From Pseudomonas sp. MM211 (lineage in GTDB: Bacteria > Pseudomonadota > Gammaproteobacteria > Pseudomonadales > Pseudomonadaceae), in assembly GCF_020386635.1 (NCBI RefSeq), contig NZ_CP081942.1, positions 4,712,001 through 4,776,000 on the forward strand: DNA of 64,000 bases, given 5' to 3'. Below the pieces are notes generated by a model. The model worked only from the letters and a program-made list of their open reading frames with translations, did not search any database and had not been told where the DNA came from. Below, in pieces: positions 1 to 8,382 of this stretch (positions are counted from its first letter, which is position 1; each line of letters opens with the position of its first letter). A program made the translations under genes and the position numbers.

Positions 1-1
1 T

Positions 2-454
2 GAAGGCGTCGAGCTCGAGGTTTCCGGCGAACTACTGAGTGGCTGGCAGATCGGCGCTGGTTACACCTACACCACCACCAAGTACCTCAAGGACACCGCG
101 GCCAACCAGGGTAACGCGCTGCGCACTACTGACCCCAAGCACATGCTGCGACTCTTCACGACCTATCGTCTGCCCGACACGCTTTCGGCCTGGACGGTCG
201 GCGGTGGCGTTCAGGCGCAGAGTGACATCTATGCCGAAGGAACATCCAATGGTCGTGCAGTACGCGCTCAGCAAGGTGGTTATGCGGTGTACAACGCAGT
301 CGTCGGTTATCGCTTCAACGATCATTATTCAATGCAGCTGAATGCCAATAACCTTTTCGATAAGCACTACTACGAGAAGATTGGCGCCACCGGCGTGAAT
401 TACTACTACGGCGAACCCCGCAACCTCGCCCTCACCCTGCGCGGCGAGTTCTGA
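2..454 (+). CDS. TonB-dependent siderophore receptor, C-terminal end (partial)
   Basis: The window opens inside a reading frame that runs to a stop at 452-454, giving about 150 C-terminal residues. Alternating aromatic and polar beta-strand pattern, the NLFDKHYYEK segment typical of the last strands of TonB-dependent receptors, and a terminal phenylalanine (LTLRGEF) recognised by the outer-membrane assembly machinery all point to the 22-stranded barrel end of an outer-membrane ferric-siderophore receptor. The plug domain and signal peptide lie outside the window, so the ligand cannot be named. Confidence 0.88.
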   Translation, partial: EGVELEVSGELLSGWQIGAGYTYTTTKYLKDTAANQGNALRTTDPKHMLRLFTTYRLPDTLSAWTVGGGVQAQSDIYAEGTSNGRAVRAQQGGYAVYNAVVGYRFNDHYSMQLNANNLFDKHYYEKIGATGVNYYYGEPRNLALTLRGEF

Positions 455-513
455 TCGCCCTGCCACTCCCGTGCTCATGCGCGGGAGCGGCCCTTCGTGT
501 CGTACTCACGGTG

Positions 514-918
514 TCACTTGCCCGGTTTGGGCACCTTCTCCAGGCGATACAGTTCGCCGATCAGGCAATGCTCGGGAAAGCCGCTGCTGTCGCTCGATAT
601 GATGCGATCCAGACGTGTCAGCGTCCCCACCGTGGTGCTGAAGCCCAGTGTGTTGCTGAAATTCAGGTTGCGACAGGGTCGTGAAAAGGTCACCAGATGA
701 GCGCGCCCCGGGCCGTCATCGAGAATGATGTGGGTCTTGTCCACATACTGCCAGCCGTCGATCCGATAGCCCTGGATACTATTTACTGGCTCGCCCTGTT
801 GATAGCCCAGGTGCGCCAGGCGCTCAGGTAACGGCAGGCTCTCGTCACGTAACGGTGACTGCGAGCAGGCCGCCAGTGCCAGACCGACGACCACCAAAGC
901 TGTGTATCCACACTTCAT
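514..918 (-). CDS. DUF6491-like lipoprotein
   Basis: A 134-residue protein with a lipoprotein signal: MKCGYTAL, a hydrophobic stretch and a LAAC lipobox at about residues 14-17, so the mature protein should begin at Cys17 and be lipid-anchored. The body (GYRIDGWQYVDKTHIIL, two later cysteines in SRPC and EHC, LDRI segment) resembles the DUF6491 family of small periplasmic lipoproteins of unknown function. It is transcribed away from the downstream channel gene and sits tail to tail with the receptor gene. Family assignment is by pattern recognition only. Confidence 0.75.
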   Translation of the reverse strand: MKCGYTALVVVGLALAACSQSPLRDESLPLPERLAHLGYQQGEPVNSIQGYRIDGWQYVDKTHIILDDGPGRAHLVTFSRPCRNLNFSNTLGFSTTVGTLTRLDRIISSDSSGFPEHCLIGELYRLEKVPKPGK

Positions 919-1067
919 CGCTCTGCTCCTCGAAGCACCTTAAATCCTAGACCTGAATGGTAACCAAAGGTGCGCACTTACCCGCCTGCAGCCCGCGTTT
1001 GTTATGGTACGCGCCCGCCGCGATCCAAGCCTCGCCGCGGGCAGTCATGAAACAAGCGAGAGACGCG

Positions 1068-2327
1068 ATGAAAGAGCACTACCAGTCCACCCTCGAGTGG
1101 CTGCAGCAATACCCCGAACTGCACACATTGATCAGCCTCTGTCTGCTGCTCATTGGCGCCTGGCTGGCCAACTGGATCGTCAAACGCATTCTGGTGCGCG
1201 GCCTTTACCGTGCCCTGCGGTCGACCACCATGGGCCAGGACAAAGCCCTGGCCGATTCCCACGTGGTACGCCGCCTGGCCAACATCGTGCCGGCGCTGAT
1301 CCTCACCAGCGGTATCAAGATCGTCCCGCACCTGCCCCCTGCCGTGATCACGGTGGTGGACAATGTCTGCAGCGCGTTCATCATCCTGACCATTGCTCTG
1401 GCCATCGGCGGCGTGCTGAACCTGGTCAACACCTTCTACCAGCGCCGCCCCAATGCGTACCTGAAGCCGATCAAGGGCTACATCCAGGTGGTGACCATCG
1501 TCATCTACGCCATCGCCACCATCCTGATGATCGCCACCCTGATCGACCGCTCGCCGCTGATACTGCTGTCGGGCCTGGGCGCCATGGCGGCGGTGCTGAT
1601 GCTGATTTTCCAGGACACCCTGCTGTCGCTGGTCGCCAGCGTGCAGATTTCCTCCAGCGACATCCTGCGCGTCGGCGACTGGATCGAGATGCCGCAACTC
1701 AGCGCAGACGGCGCCGTGATCGATATCGCCCTGCACACAGTCAAGGTGCAGAACTGGGACAAGACCATCACCACCATTCCGACCAAACGCCTAATCAGCG
1801 ACCCGTTCAAGAACTGGCGCGGCATGCAGGAGTCTGGCGGCCGGCGGATCAAACGCGCCCTGTATCTGGATCAGACCAGCGTGCGCTTTCTCAGCCCGGA
1901 AGAGATCGCTCACCTGCAACGCTTTCTGCTGCTCGGCCAGTACCTGAGCAACAAGCAGAGCGAGCTGCTGAGCTGGAACACCGAACTGGCCGAGGCCGCC
2001 CAAGAGCCGGCCAACACCCGTCGGGTCACCAACCTTGGCACCTTCCGCGCCTATGTGGAGCATTACCTGCGCCAGCATCCGGGCATCAATCAGGAAATGA
2101 CGCAGATGGTTCGCCAACTGCAGCCGACCGCCGATGGCCTGCCGCTGGAGCTGTACTGCTTCACCAACACCGTGGCGTGGGTGCCCTATGAGGGCTACCA
2201 GTCGGACATCTTCGACCACCTGTTCGCGATACTCCCGGAATTCGGTCTGCGCGTGTTCCAGCACCCGAGCGGTGCGGATATGCGCGAGCTGCGCCCGATG
2301 CTCAATGCCGGAGTTGAGCAGCCATAA
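1068..2327 (+). CDS. Mechanosensitive ion channel, MscS family (YbdG-like)
   Basis: A 419-residue inner-membrane protein close in length and pattern to E. coli YbdG (415 aa), a miniconductance channel linked to osmotic stress. Several hydrophobic helices occupy the first 150 residues; the MscS pore-helix signature follows at about residues 165-190 (SGLGAMAAVLMLIFQDTLL), then the beta domain with GDWIEMP, VKVQNWDKTITTIPT and FKNWRGM, and a long YbdG-type cytosolic tail (TNIGTFRAY-like, FTNTVAW, DIFDH). I start at 1068 because AGAGA lies just upstream; in-frame ATGs at 957 and 1047 are possible but the extra residues do not look like family sequence. Confidence 0.9.
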   Translation: MKEHYQSTLEWLQQYPELHTLISLCLLLIGAWLANWIVKRILVRGLYRALRSTTMGQDKALADSHVVRRLANIVPALILTSGIKIVPHLPPAVITVVDNVCSAFIILTIALAIGGVLNLVNTFYQRRPNAYLKPIKGYIQVVTIVIYAIATILMIATLIDRSPLILLSGLGAMAAVLMLIFQDTLLSLVASVQISSSDILRVGDWIEMPQLSADGAVIDIALHTVKVQNWDKTITTIPTKRLISDPFKNWRGMQESGGRRIKRALYLDQTSVRFLSPEEIAHLQRFLLLGQYLSNKQSELLSWNTELAEAAQEPANTRRVTNLGTFRAYVEHYLRQHPGINQEMTQMVRQLQPTADGLPLELYCFTNTVAWVPYEGYQSDIFDHLFAILPEFGLRVFQHPSGADMRELRPMLNAGVEQP

Positions 2328-2382
2328 GCACCGGTTCTCGGCGCGCAATGCAGCAGCTTAAACGGCGGATATAGCGCAATAA

Positions 2383-2414
2383 AAAACCACCAAGAAACAC
2401 ACCTTGGTGGTTTT
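2383..2414 (+). terminator. Rho-independent terminator after the channel gene
   Basis: A perfect 12-bp stem (2383-2394 with 2403-2414) with an 8-nt loop; the distal arm ends in TTTT. It lies 55 bases after the channel stop codon and could work in both directions because the proximal arm begins with A residues. Confidence 0.85.
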
Positions 2415-2470
2415 CACCAATTTTCAAGACAGGCTTGCCAGCTTTCCCCTCACTGGGTAGGGTTGGCCAC

Positions 2471-2545
2471 ATGAACGTCTCGCAAACCCTCATTCTCCTC
2501 CGGCAACACGCCAATCTATGCCTGGTCGCTCAGCGACTGCGCTAG
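2471..2545 (+). CDS. Possible leucine-rich leader peptide upstream of leuA
   Basis: A 24-codon ORF starts at ATG 2471 and stops at TAG 2543, 108 bases before the leuA start. It reads MNVSQTLILLRQHANLCLVAQ and ends LR, with six leucines among 24 codons, four of them in LILL plus CLV. A short GC hairpin (2620-2624 with 2629-2633) followed by a pyrimidine-rich run precedes leuA. This layout is what an attenuator for leucine biosynthesis would look like, but no strong ribosome site is visible and no alternative anti-terminator fold was worked out. Function is inferred. Confidence 0.35.
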   Translation: MNVSQTLILLRQHANLCLVAQRLR

Positions 2546-2653
2546 GGTCTGTTGGCGCCCAGGCACGTCGGCAAACCCGCTCCCCGCTTATCCCTTCTTC
2601 ATCTTTTTGTTTTCAGTTCGGCCGTTGCCGGCCTTCGTCTTCAGGAATTTTCC

Positions 2654-4330
2654 ATGAGCATGCTCAAAGACCCATCGAACAAGTACCGCGCCTTCACCCC
2701 GATCAACATCCCGGATCGCACCTGGCCGGACAAGATCATCGACCAGGCGCCGATCTGGCTGTCCACTGACCTGCGTGATGGCAATCAGTCGCTGATCGAG
2801 CCGATGGATGCCGAGAAGAAGATGCGCTTCTTCAAGTGCCTGCTCGCCGTGGGCCTGAAAGAAATCGAAGTGGGCTTTCCGTCCGCCTCGCAGACCGATT
2901 TCGACTTCGTGCGCGAACTGATCGAAGGCGGCCACATCCCGGATGACGTCACCATCCAGGTACTGACCCAGGCTCGCGACGACCTTATCGAGCGCACCTT
3001 CGAATCGCTCAAGGGCGCCAAGAAGGCCATCGTTCATTACTACAACGCCTGCGCGCCGAGCTTCCGCAAGATCGTCTTCAACCAGGACAAGGCTGGCGTC
3101 AAAGCCATTGCCGTTTCCGCAGGCACCACCATCAAGCGCCTGGCCGAAGCCGCACCGGAAACCGCATGGGGCTTCGAGTACTCGCCTGAAGTGTTCAGCT
3201 CCACCGAAATCGATTTCGCCGTCGAGGTGTGCAACGCGGTGATCGGGGTGTTCCAGCCGACCCCGGCGAACAAGCTGATCCTCAACCTGCCGGCCACCAT
3301 CGAGAACGCCACGCCGAACAACTACGCCGACCAGATCGAGTGGTTCGGCCGGCACGTCGACAAGCGCGACAGCGTGCTGATCAGCCTGCACACCCACAAC
3401 GACCGTGGCACCGGCGTGGCGGCTACCGAGCTGGGCCTGATGGCGGGCGCCGACCGTGTCGAAGGCTGCCTGTTCGGCAACGGCGAGCGCACCGGCAACG
3501 TGTGCCTGGTGACCGTGGCGCTGAACCTCTACACCCAAGGCATCGACCCGCAGTTGGACTTCTCCGACATCGACGCCGTGCGCAAGGTGGTCGAAGACTG
3601 CAACCAGATTCCGGTGCACCCGCGTCACCCCTATGTCGGTGACCTGGTACACACCGCCTTCTCCGGCTCGCACCAGGACGCCATCCGCAAGGGCTTCGCC
3701 CAGCAGAAGGAAGGCCAGGTCTGGGAAGTGCCCTACCTGCCAATCGACCCGGCCGACATCGGCCGCGATTACGAGGCAGTGATTCGTGTCAACAGCCAGT
3801 CCGGCAAGGGTGGCATCACCTTCCTGCTCGAGCAGGAGTACGGCATCAACCTGCCGCGTCGCATGCAGATCGAGTTCAGCCAGGTGGTTCAGGGCGAAAC
3901 CGATCGCCTTGGCCTGGAAATGACTGCCGGGCAGATTCACGGTTTGCTCGAGCGTGAATACCTGCAAGCCAAGGCACCTTACGAGTTGAAAGGTCACCGC
4001 CTGCAGGAAGAGAACGGCGACAGCAACGTCGAGGTGCAAGTGCAGGTAGACGGCGCCGTGCAACGCTGGAGCGGTGCTGGCAAGGGTGCACTGGAAGCGT
4101 TGGTATCGAGCGTACCGCTGTCGGTGGAGATCATGGATTACCACGAGCACGCTATCGGCGCTGGCGCCAACGCCAAGGCGGCCTGCTACATCGAGATCCG
4201 CCTCGACGGCCAACGCCCGCTGCACGGCATCGGCATCGACGAGAACATCACCACCGCAAGCTTCCGCGCCCTGTTCAGCGCACTCAACCGCGCCATTCGC
4301 CAAGCCGACGGGAAAACCCAGGCAGCCTGA
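2654..4330 (+). CDS. leuA: 2-isopropylmalate synthase
   Basis: A 558-residue enzyme that condenses acetyl-CoA with 2-ketoisovalerate, the first committed step of leucine biosynthesis. The length and sequence match the long LeuA form of Pseudomonas. Visible landmarks are the N-terminal [11 protein letters not shown] catalytic strand (about residues 36-46), the metal-binding HTHNDRG motif in the TIM barrel (about 247), GNGERTGN, and a C-terminal LeuA regulatory domain ending in a [14 protein letters not shown] segment. ATG 2654 follows AGGAA with good spacing; the longer open frame upstream lacks support. It is monocistronic here, with a hairpin terminator after it; leuBCD are not in the window. 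Confidence 0.95.
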   Translation: MSMLKDPSNKYRAFTPINIPDRTWPDKIIDQAPIWLSTDLRDGNQSLIEPMDAEKKMRFFKCLLAVGLKEIEVGFPSASQTDFDFVRELIEGGHIPDDVTIQVLTQARDDLIERTFESLKGAKKAIVHYYNACAPSFRKIVFNQDKAGVKAIAVSAGTTIKRLAEAAPETAWGFEYSPEVFSSTEIDFAVEVCNAVIGVFQPTPANKLILNLPATIENATPNNYADQIEWFGRHVDKRDSVLISLHTHNDRGTGVAATELGLMAGADRVEGCLFGNGERTGNVCLVTVALNLYTQGIDPQLDFSDIDAVRKVVEDCNQIPVHPRHPYVGDLVHTAFSGSHQDAIRKGFAQQKEGQVWEVPYLPIDPADIGRDYEAVIRVNSQSGKGGITFLLEQEYGINLPRRMQIEFSQVVQGETDRLGLEMTAGQIHGLLEREYLQAKAPYELKGHRLQEENGDSNVEVQVQVDGAVQRWSGAGKGALEALVSSVPLSVEIMDYHEHAIGAGANAKAACYIEIRLDGQRPLHGIGIDENITTASFRALFSALNRAIRQADGKTQAA

Positions 4331-4349
4331 CCATTAGCCGGTAACGCAC

Positions 4350-4373
4350 AAAGGGACGCCTCGGCGTCCCTTT
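4350..4373 (+). terminator. leuA terminator
   Basis: An 11-bp inverted repeat (4350-4360 with 4363-4373) of AAAGGGACGCC type ends in a T run and sits 20 bases after the leuA stop. The A-rich left side means it could also serve the convergent permease gene. Confidence 0.85.
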
Positions 4374-4409
4374 GTCGTTTCTGAAGCGATGGCTGGAGCG
4401 ATGGTTCTG

Positions 4410-4477
4410 TAGCCTGGGTCGAGCGCAGCGACACCCGGGGAAATCTCCTGGGTATCGCTGCGCTCAACGCCAGGCTA
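4410..4477. repeat. Imperfect palindromic intergenic repeat, copy 1
   Basis: The 68-bp stretch begins TAGCCTGGGT and ends with the complement CAGGCTA; inside, GAGCGCAGCGA is mirrored by ATCGCTGCGCTC. A close relative occurs at 10823-10888. It lies between the convergent ends of leuA and the permease gene, the usual place for extragenic palindromes. Confidence 0.7.
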
Positions 4478-4491
4478 CGGTCTGTTAGTGC

Positions 4492-6030
4492 TCAACCCAG
4501 GCTACCAGCAGGCTCTTTCACGGGCTTCACCTGCCGCTGCAGGGTGTTGCCGAGGAAGAATGCCGGGGACTGCCAGCGGGCGATGAACATCAGCACCAGG
4601 CCCAGCAGCAGAATCACCACGGCGATGACGAACACCAGGCCGAGCCCGCCGATGTGCGAGCCGCTACCAAAGTCTGGTGACATGCTGTCGAAGGTGGTCT
4701 GCCAGAAGATGATCGACAGCATCACCGCCCCTACCAACGGGCACAGGCCACGCATGAAGAAGTGCCGCACGCTGTCGAACAGGCTGTGGCGGAAATACCA
4801 CACGCAGGCGAATGCAGTCAGCGCGTAGTAGAAGCAGATCATCATGCCCAAGGCGGTGATGGTGTCGGCCAGCACGTTCTCGCTCAGGGTGCGCATGGTC
4901 ACGTAGAACACCGCCGTGGCGATGCCCGCAGCGATGGTGGCATAACGTGGCGTCTGCGAAAGCGGATGCACGCTGGCGAAGCGCTTCGGCACAGCGCGGT
5001 AATACCCCATCGCCAACAGCGTACGCGCCGGCGAAATGAAGGTGGATTGCAGGGATGCCGCCGTGCTCGCCAATACCGCGATGGACATCAGGATCGCCAG
5101 CGGCCCCATGACCGGGCCAGCCAGGTGGGCGAAGACGTTTTCCTGGATCTGCGCATTGCCCAAGCCCAGGCCGGTATCGCCGGTGCCGGCGAACTGCAGG
5201 GTAGCCGCCGCAGTGAACAGGTAGAGAGCGAGAATCAGCAGCACGGTGATGGTAGCCGCTCGCCCAGGCACTTTCTCGCTACCCACCGACTCTTCGCTGA
5301 CCGTCAGGCAGACATCCCAGCCCCAGAAGATGAAGATCGACAGCGACAGACCCGCCGCGAACGCAGAGAACGAGTCGATGTTGAACGGGTTGAACCACTC
5401 GGGATGGAAGACCACCGGCGAGCTGTCCGGCGCAGCGGCGAAGGCGGCCAGCGCGAAACCGATCAGCACCACCAGTTGCAGGGCCACCAGCGTGTACTGC
5501 ACGCCCATGGTCATGCCGATGCCTCGGCAACAGACCCACACCGCCATGGCGATGAAGATGCAGCAGGTGACGATGTTCACCAGCAGGTTCTGGGCAAGAC
5601 CCGCCAGCCAATCCAGCCCGGTCAACTGGGCAAGAAACAGGTAGAAGAAATCCACCGCGATGCCCGCCAGGTTGGAGAGCACGATGGTCGTGGCGGTGAC
5701 CAGCCCCCAACCACCGATCCAGCCGATCATCGGCCCGAATGCCCGTGCCGACCAGGTGAACGAGGTGCCGCTGTCCGGTTCGGCCGCGTTGAGCTCCCGG
5801 TAACCAAGCGCCACCAGCAGCATCGGCAGGAAACCGACGATGAATACCGCAGGCAAGTAGACACCGACTTCGCGGACGGTCGGGCCAAGGGCGCCGGTCA
5901 GTGTATAGACCGGCGCAATGGTGGAAATGCCCAACACCACGCAGGCCAGCAGCCCAACCTTGCCCTGCGCCAGCCCCTTGGCGGAAGCCCCGGCTACAGG
6001 TGTTCCCTGGACGGTCGATGATTCACTCAT
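4492..6030 (-). CDS. APC-superfamily amino acid/polyamine permease
   Basis: A 512-residue inner-membrane transporter with about twelve hydrophobic segments and the APC first-helix pattern (GISTIAPVYTLTGALGP at about residues 34-50). A hydrophilic N-terminus precedes helix 1. It lies just upstream, on the same strand, of nothing but directly downstream of PuuD-, PuuB- and PuuA-like genes, so putrescine or a related amine is the likely substrate (PuuP role), by context rather than by a diagnostic motif. AGAGG precedes the ATG. The gene starts 56 bases after the PuuD-like stop, consistent with one transcript. Confidence 0.85.
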   Translation of the reverse strand: MSESSTVQGTPVAGASAKGLAQGKVGLLACVVLGISTIAPVYTLTGALGPTVREVGVYLPAVFIVGFLPMLLVALGYRELNAAEPDSGTSFTWSARAFGPMIGWIGGWGLVTATTIVLSNLAGIAVDFFYLFLAQLTGLDWLAGLAQNLLVNIVTCCIFIAMAVWVCCRGIGMTMGVQYTLVALQLVVLIGFALAAFAAAPDSSPVVFHPEWFNPFNIDSFSAFAAGLSLSIFIFWGWDVCLTVSEESVGSEKVPGRAATITVLLILALYLFTAAATLQFAGTGDTGLGLGNAQIQENVFAHLAGPVMGPLAILMSIAVLASTAASLQSTFISPARTLLAMGYYRAVPKRFASVHPLSQTPRYATIAAGIATAVFYVTMRTLSENVLADTITALGMMICFYYALTAFACVWYFRHSLFDSVRHFFMRGLCPLVGAVMLSIIFWQTTFDSMSPDFGSGSHIGGLGLVFVIAVVILLLGLVLMFIARWQSPAFFLGNTLQRQVKPVKEPAGSLG

Positions 6031-6086
6031 AAGCCTCTGCCAGCATTTTGGAATTATTCGTCAGAGCGCCCTGAACCCAGCAGGGT

Positions 6087-6833
6087 TCAGCGTGTTTGTG
6101 CATACGCCTGGCACGCATCGCGGAAGGCCTGGAACAGCTTCAGCGACTCGGGGTTTTCGCTGAACCGCCATTCCGGGTGCCACTGCACGCCGATCAGGAA
6201 ACCTGGCGAATCTGCTATCGAGACTGCTTCCACCAGGCCATCCGGTGCCTGCGCTTCGATGCGCAGGCGGTCGGCCAGGCGGTCGATACCCTGGCTGTGC
6301 AGGGAGTTGACCTGAAACTGCGGCGGCAGGCCGATGCGCTCGAACGCTCCGCCCGGCTGCACGGTGACCGCATGCTGCGGCGCGTACTGCTCGGCGACCG
6401 ACTCGCTCTGCGGCTCGCGATGGTCCAGATAACCCGGCAGTTCCTGAACCCGCTGATACAGGGTGCCGCCAAGGGTCACGTTGAGTTCCTGGAAGCCGCG
6501 GCAGATGCAGAACACCGGTACGCCCTTCTCGATCGCCAGACGCAGCAGCGGCAAGGTATTGGCGTCGCGACGCGGATCGTGTTGAGTGCCTTCGAGGCTA
6601 GGCGTGCCCTGGTAATGGCGGGGCTCGACGTTGGAGGGCGAACCGGTGAACAGGATGCCATCCAACTGATCGAGCAACTGATGCGGATCACTCGGCGTGC
6701 TACGCGCCGGCAGTACCAGTGGCAGGCCAGCGTAAGCCGCGGCCTCGACGTATTTGTCGCCGACGGTGTGCGAATCGTACTTGCCAAGTTGCTGCCGGCA
6801 GGCAGTAACGCCGATCAGGGGCATGCGGGTCAT
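6087..6833 (-). CDS. Gamma-glutamyl-gamma-aminobutyrate hydrolase family protein (PuuD/SpuA-like)
   Basis: A 248-residue class I glutamine-amidotransferase-like hydrolase of peptidase family C26. The nucleophile elbow is visible as FCICRGFQE at about residue 112, the oxyanion GSPSNV segment near residue 60, and the catalytic His in GVQWHPEW with a Glu two residues on near the C-terminus. In the putrescine route it releases glutamate from gamma-glutamyl-GABA. GGAG lies 8 bases upstream of the ATG. It is flanked by the permease and the oxidoreductase genes on the same strand, with gaps of 50-60 bases. Confidence 0.88.
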   Translation of the reverse strand: MTRMPLIGVTACRQQLGKYDSHTVGDKYVEAAAYAGLPLVLPARSTPSDPHQLLDQLDGILFTGSPSNVEPRHYQGTPSLEGTQHDPRRDANTLPLLRLAIEKGVPVFCICRGFQELNVTLGGTLYQRVQELPGYLDHREPQSESVAEQYAPQHAVTVQPGGAFERIGLPPQFQVNSLHSQGIDRLADRLRIEAQAPDGLVEAVSIADSPGFLIGVQWHPEWRFSENPESLKLFQAFRDACQAYAQTR

Positions 6834-6884
6834 GTTGTTCTCTCCGGAAAAGCCTGCCGACGGATCACGCCGGCAGGCGCAGCA

Positions 6885-8162
6885 TCAGATACCGAGGCGA
6901 TCACGCAACTGGTAATAAACGGCGCCCAGGGCCGTGAACGGCACCCGCAGCAACTGCCCGCCAGGGAACGGGTAATGCGGCAAGCCGGCGAACGCATCGA
7001 AGCGCTCGGCCTGGCCGCGCAGTGCTTCGGCCAGCACCTTGCCGGCCAGGTGCGTGTAGGTCACGCCATGGCCACTGCAACCCTGGGAGTAGTAGATGTT
7101 GTCGCCGATGCGACCGACCTGTGGCAGGCGCGACAGGGTCAGCAGGAAGTTGCCGGTCCAGGTGTAATCGATCTTCACGTCCTTGAGCTGCGGGAAGGTC
7201 TTGAGCAGCTTGGGTCGGATGATCGCTTCGATGTCCGCCGGGTCGCGGGCGCCGTAGACCACGCCGCCGCCGTAGATCAGGCGCTTGTCGGCACTGAGGC
7301 GGTAGTAGTCGAGCAGGTAGTTGCAGTCTTCCACGCAGTAATCCTGCGGCAACAGGCTGTGGGCCAGATCGTCCGACAGCGGCTCGGTGGTCAGTACCTG
7401 AGTGCCGCAGGGCATCGATTTGGCTGCCAGTTCCGGCATCAGACCGCCGAGGTAGGCGTTACCCGCCACCACCACGAACTTGGCCTTCACCTGCCCGTTC
7501 GGCGTGTGCACCACTGGCTGTGGGCCACGGTCGATGCGGGTCGCCGGGCTCTGCTCATAGATCGCGCCACCCAGGGAGGCCACCGCAGCGGCTTCCCCTA
7601 GAGCCAGGTTGAGCGGATGGATATGACCGCCGCTCATGTCCAGCATGCCGCCGACATAACGGTCGGTGCCGACCACTTCGCGGATGCGCCGCTCGTCCAT
7701 CAGCTCCAGTTGGGTATGGCCGTAGCGCTCCCACAGCTTCTTCTGAGACTCGAGGTGGCCCAGCTGCTTCGGAGTGATGGCAGCGAATACGCCACCGTCC
7801 TTCAGATCGCACTGGATGTTGTACTTGGCGACCCGCTCACGAATGATGCGCCCGCCTTCGAAAGCCATCTCGCCGAGCAGTTGTGCCTGACGCGCGCCGA
7901 CCTGACGTTCGATGACGTCGATGTCGCGACTGTAGCTGTTGACGATCTGCCCGCCGTTGCGCCCCGAGGCGCCGAAGCCGACCTTGGCAGCTTCCAGCAC
8001 GGTAACGCGAAAGCCATGCTCGAGCAGGAACAGCGCCGTGGACAGCCCGGTATAACCGGCGCCGATGACGCAGACATCGGTCTCGACGGATTCGCCAAGC
8101 GTGGGGTAATCGACTCGCGGATTGCGCGAGGCGGCGTAGTAACTATCGACGTGTTGAGTCAT
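6885..8162 (-). CDS. FAD-dependent oxidoreductase (gamma-glutamylputrescine oxidase-like, PuuB)
   Basis: A 425-residue DAO-family flavoenzyme. The dinucleotide-binding fold is seen at about residues 27-60 (CVIGAGYTGLSTALFLLEHG), followed by GFGASGRNGGQI, and the C-terminal flavin-contacting YYSQGCSGHGVTYTHLAG. PuuB oxidises gamma-glutamylputrescine to the aldehyde with release of ammonia and peroxide; that role is inferred from family and neighbours. AGGGAG lies 6 bases before the ATG. A 220-base gap with a hairpin (8301-8325) separates it from the upstream glutamine-synthetase-like gene. Confidence 0.88.
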   Translation of the reverse strand: MTQHVDSYYAASRNPRVDYPTLGESVETDVCVIGAGYTGLSTALFLLEHGFRVTVLEAAKVGFGASGRNGGQIVNSYSRDIDVIERQVGARQAQLLGEMAFEGGRIIRERVAKYNIQCDLKDGGVFAAITPKQLGHLESQKKLWERYGHTQLELMDERRIREVVGTDRYVGGMLDMSGGHIHPLNLALGEAAAVASLGGAIYEQSPATRIDRGPQPVVHTPNGQVKAKFVVVAGNAYLGGLMPELAAKSMPCGTQVLTTEPLSDDLAHSLLPQDYCVEDCNYLLDYYRLSADKRLIYGGGVVYGARDPADIEAIIRPKLLKTFPQLKDVKIDYTWTGNFLLTLSRLPQVGRIGDNIYYSQGCSGHGVTYTHLAGKVLAEALRGQAERFDAFAGLPHYPFPGGQLLRVPFTALGAVYYQLRDRLGI

Positions 8163-8300
8163 GCGAAACTCCCTAAAACCATCAAAGCGCGCAATCGTGA
8201 TGAAGCCGGCTGCCGGCCTGCCGCGCTAGCATCGGCAAGAGACAAGCGGTTTCTAGTTCGGTGTACTTGGCTAAGGCCGCGCAGCCGTCAGCATCGTGCA

Positions 8301-8325
8301 AGCCCCGCCGACAAAGGCCGGGGCT
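8301..8325 (-). terminator. Hairpin between the PuuA-like and PuuB-like genes
   Basis: A 7-bp stem AGCCCCG / CGGGGCT (8301-8307 with 8319-8325), extended by two more pairs across a bulge, lies just after the glutamine-synthetase-like stop on the minus strand. There is no T run on either side, so partial termination or RNA stabilisation is as likely as full termination. Confidence 0.45.
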
Positions 8326-8382
8326 GGGCATACAGGCGGCGCGACGTTAGCAGGGCTATGCCGGTGAGGCTGCGCCGCTCCG

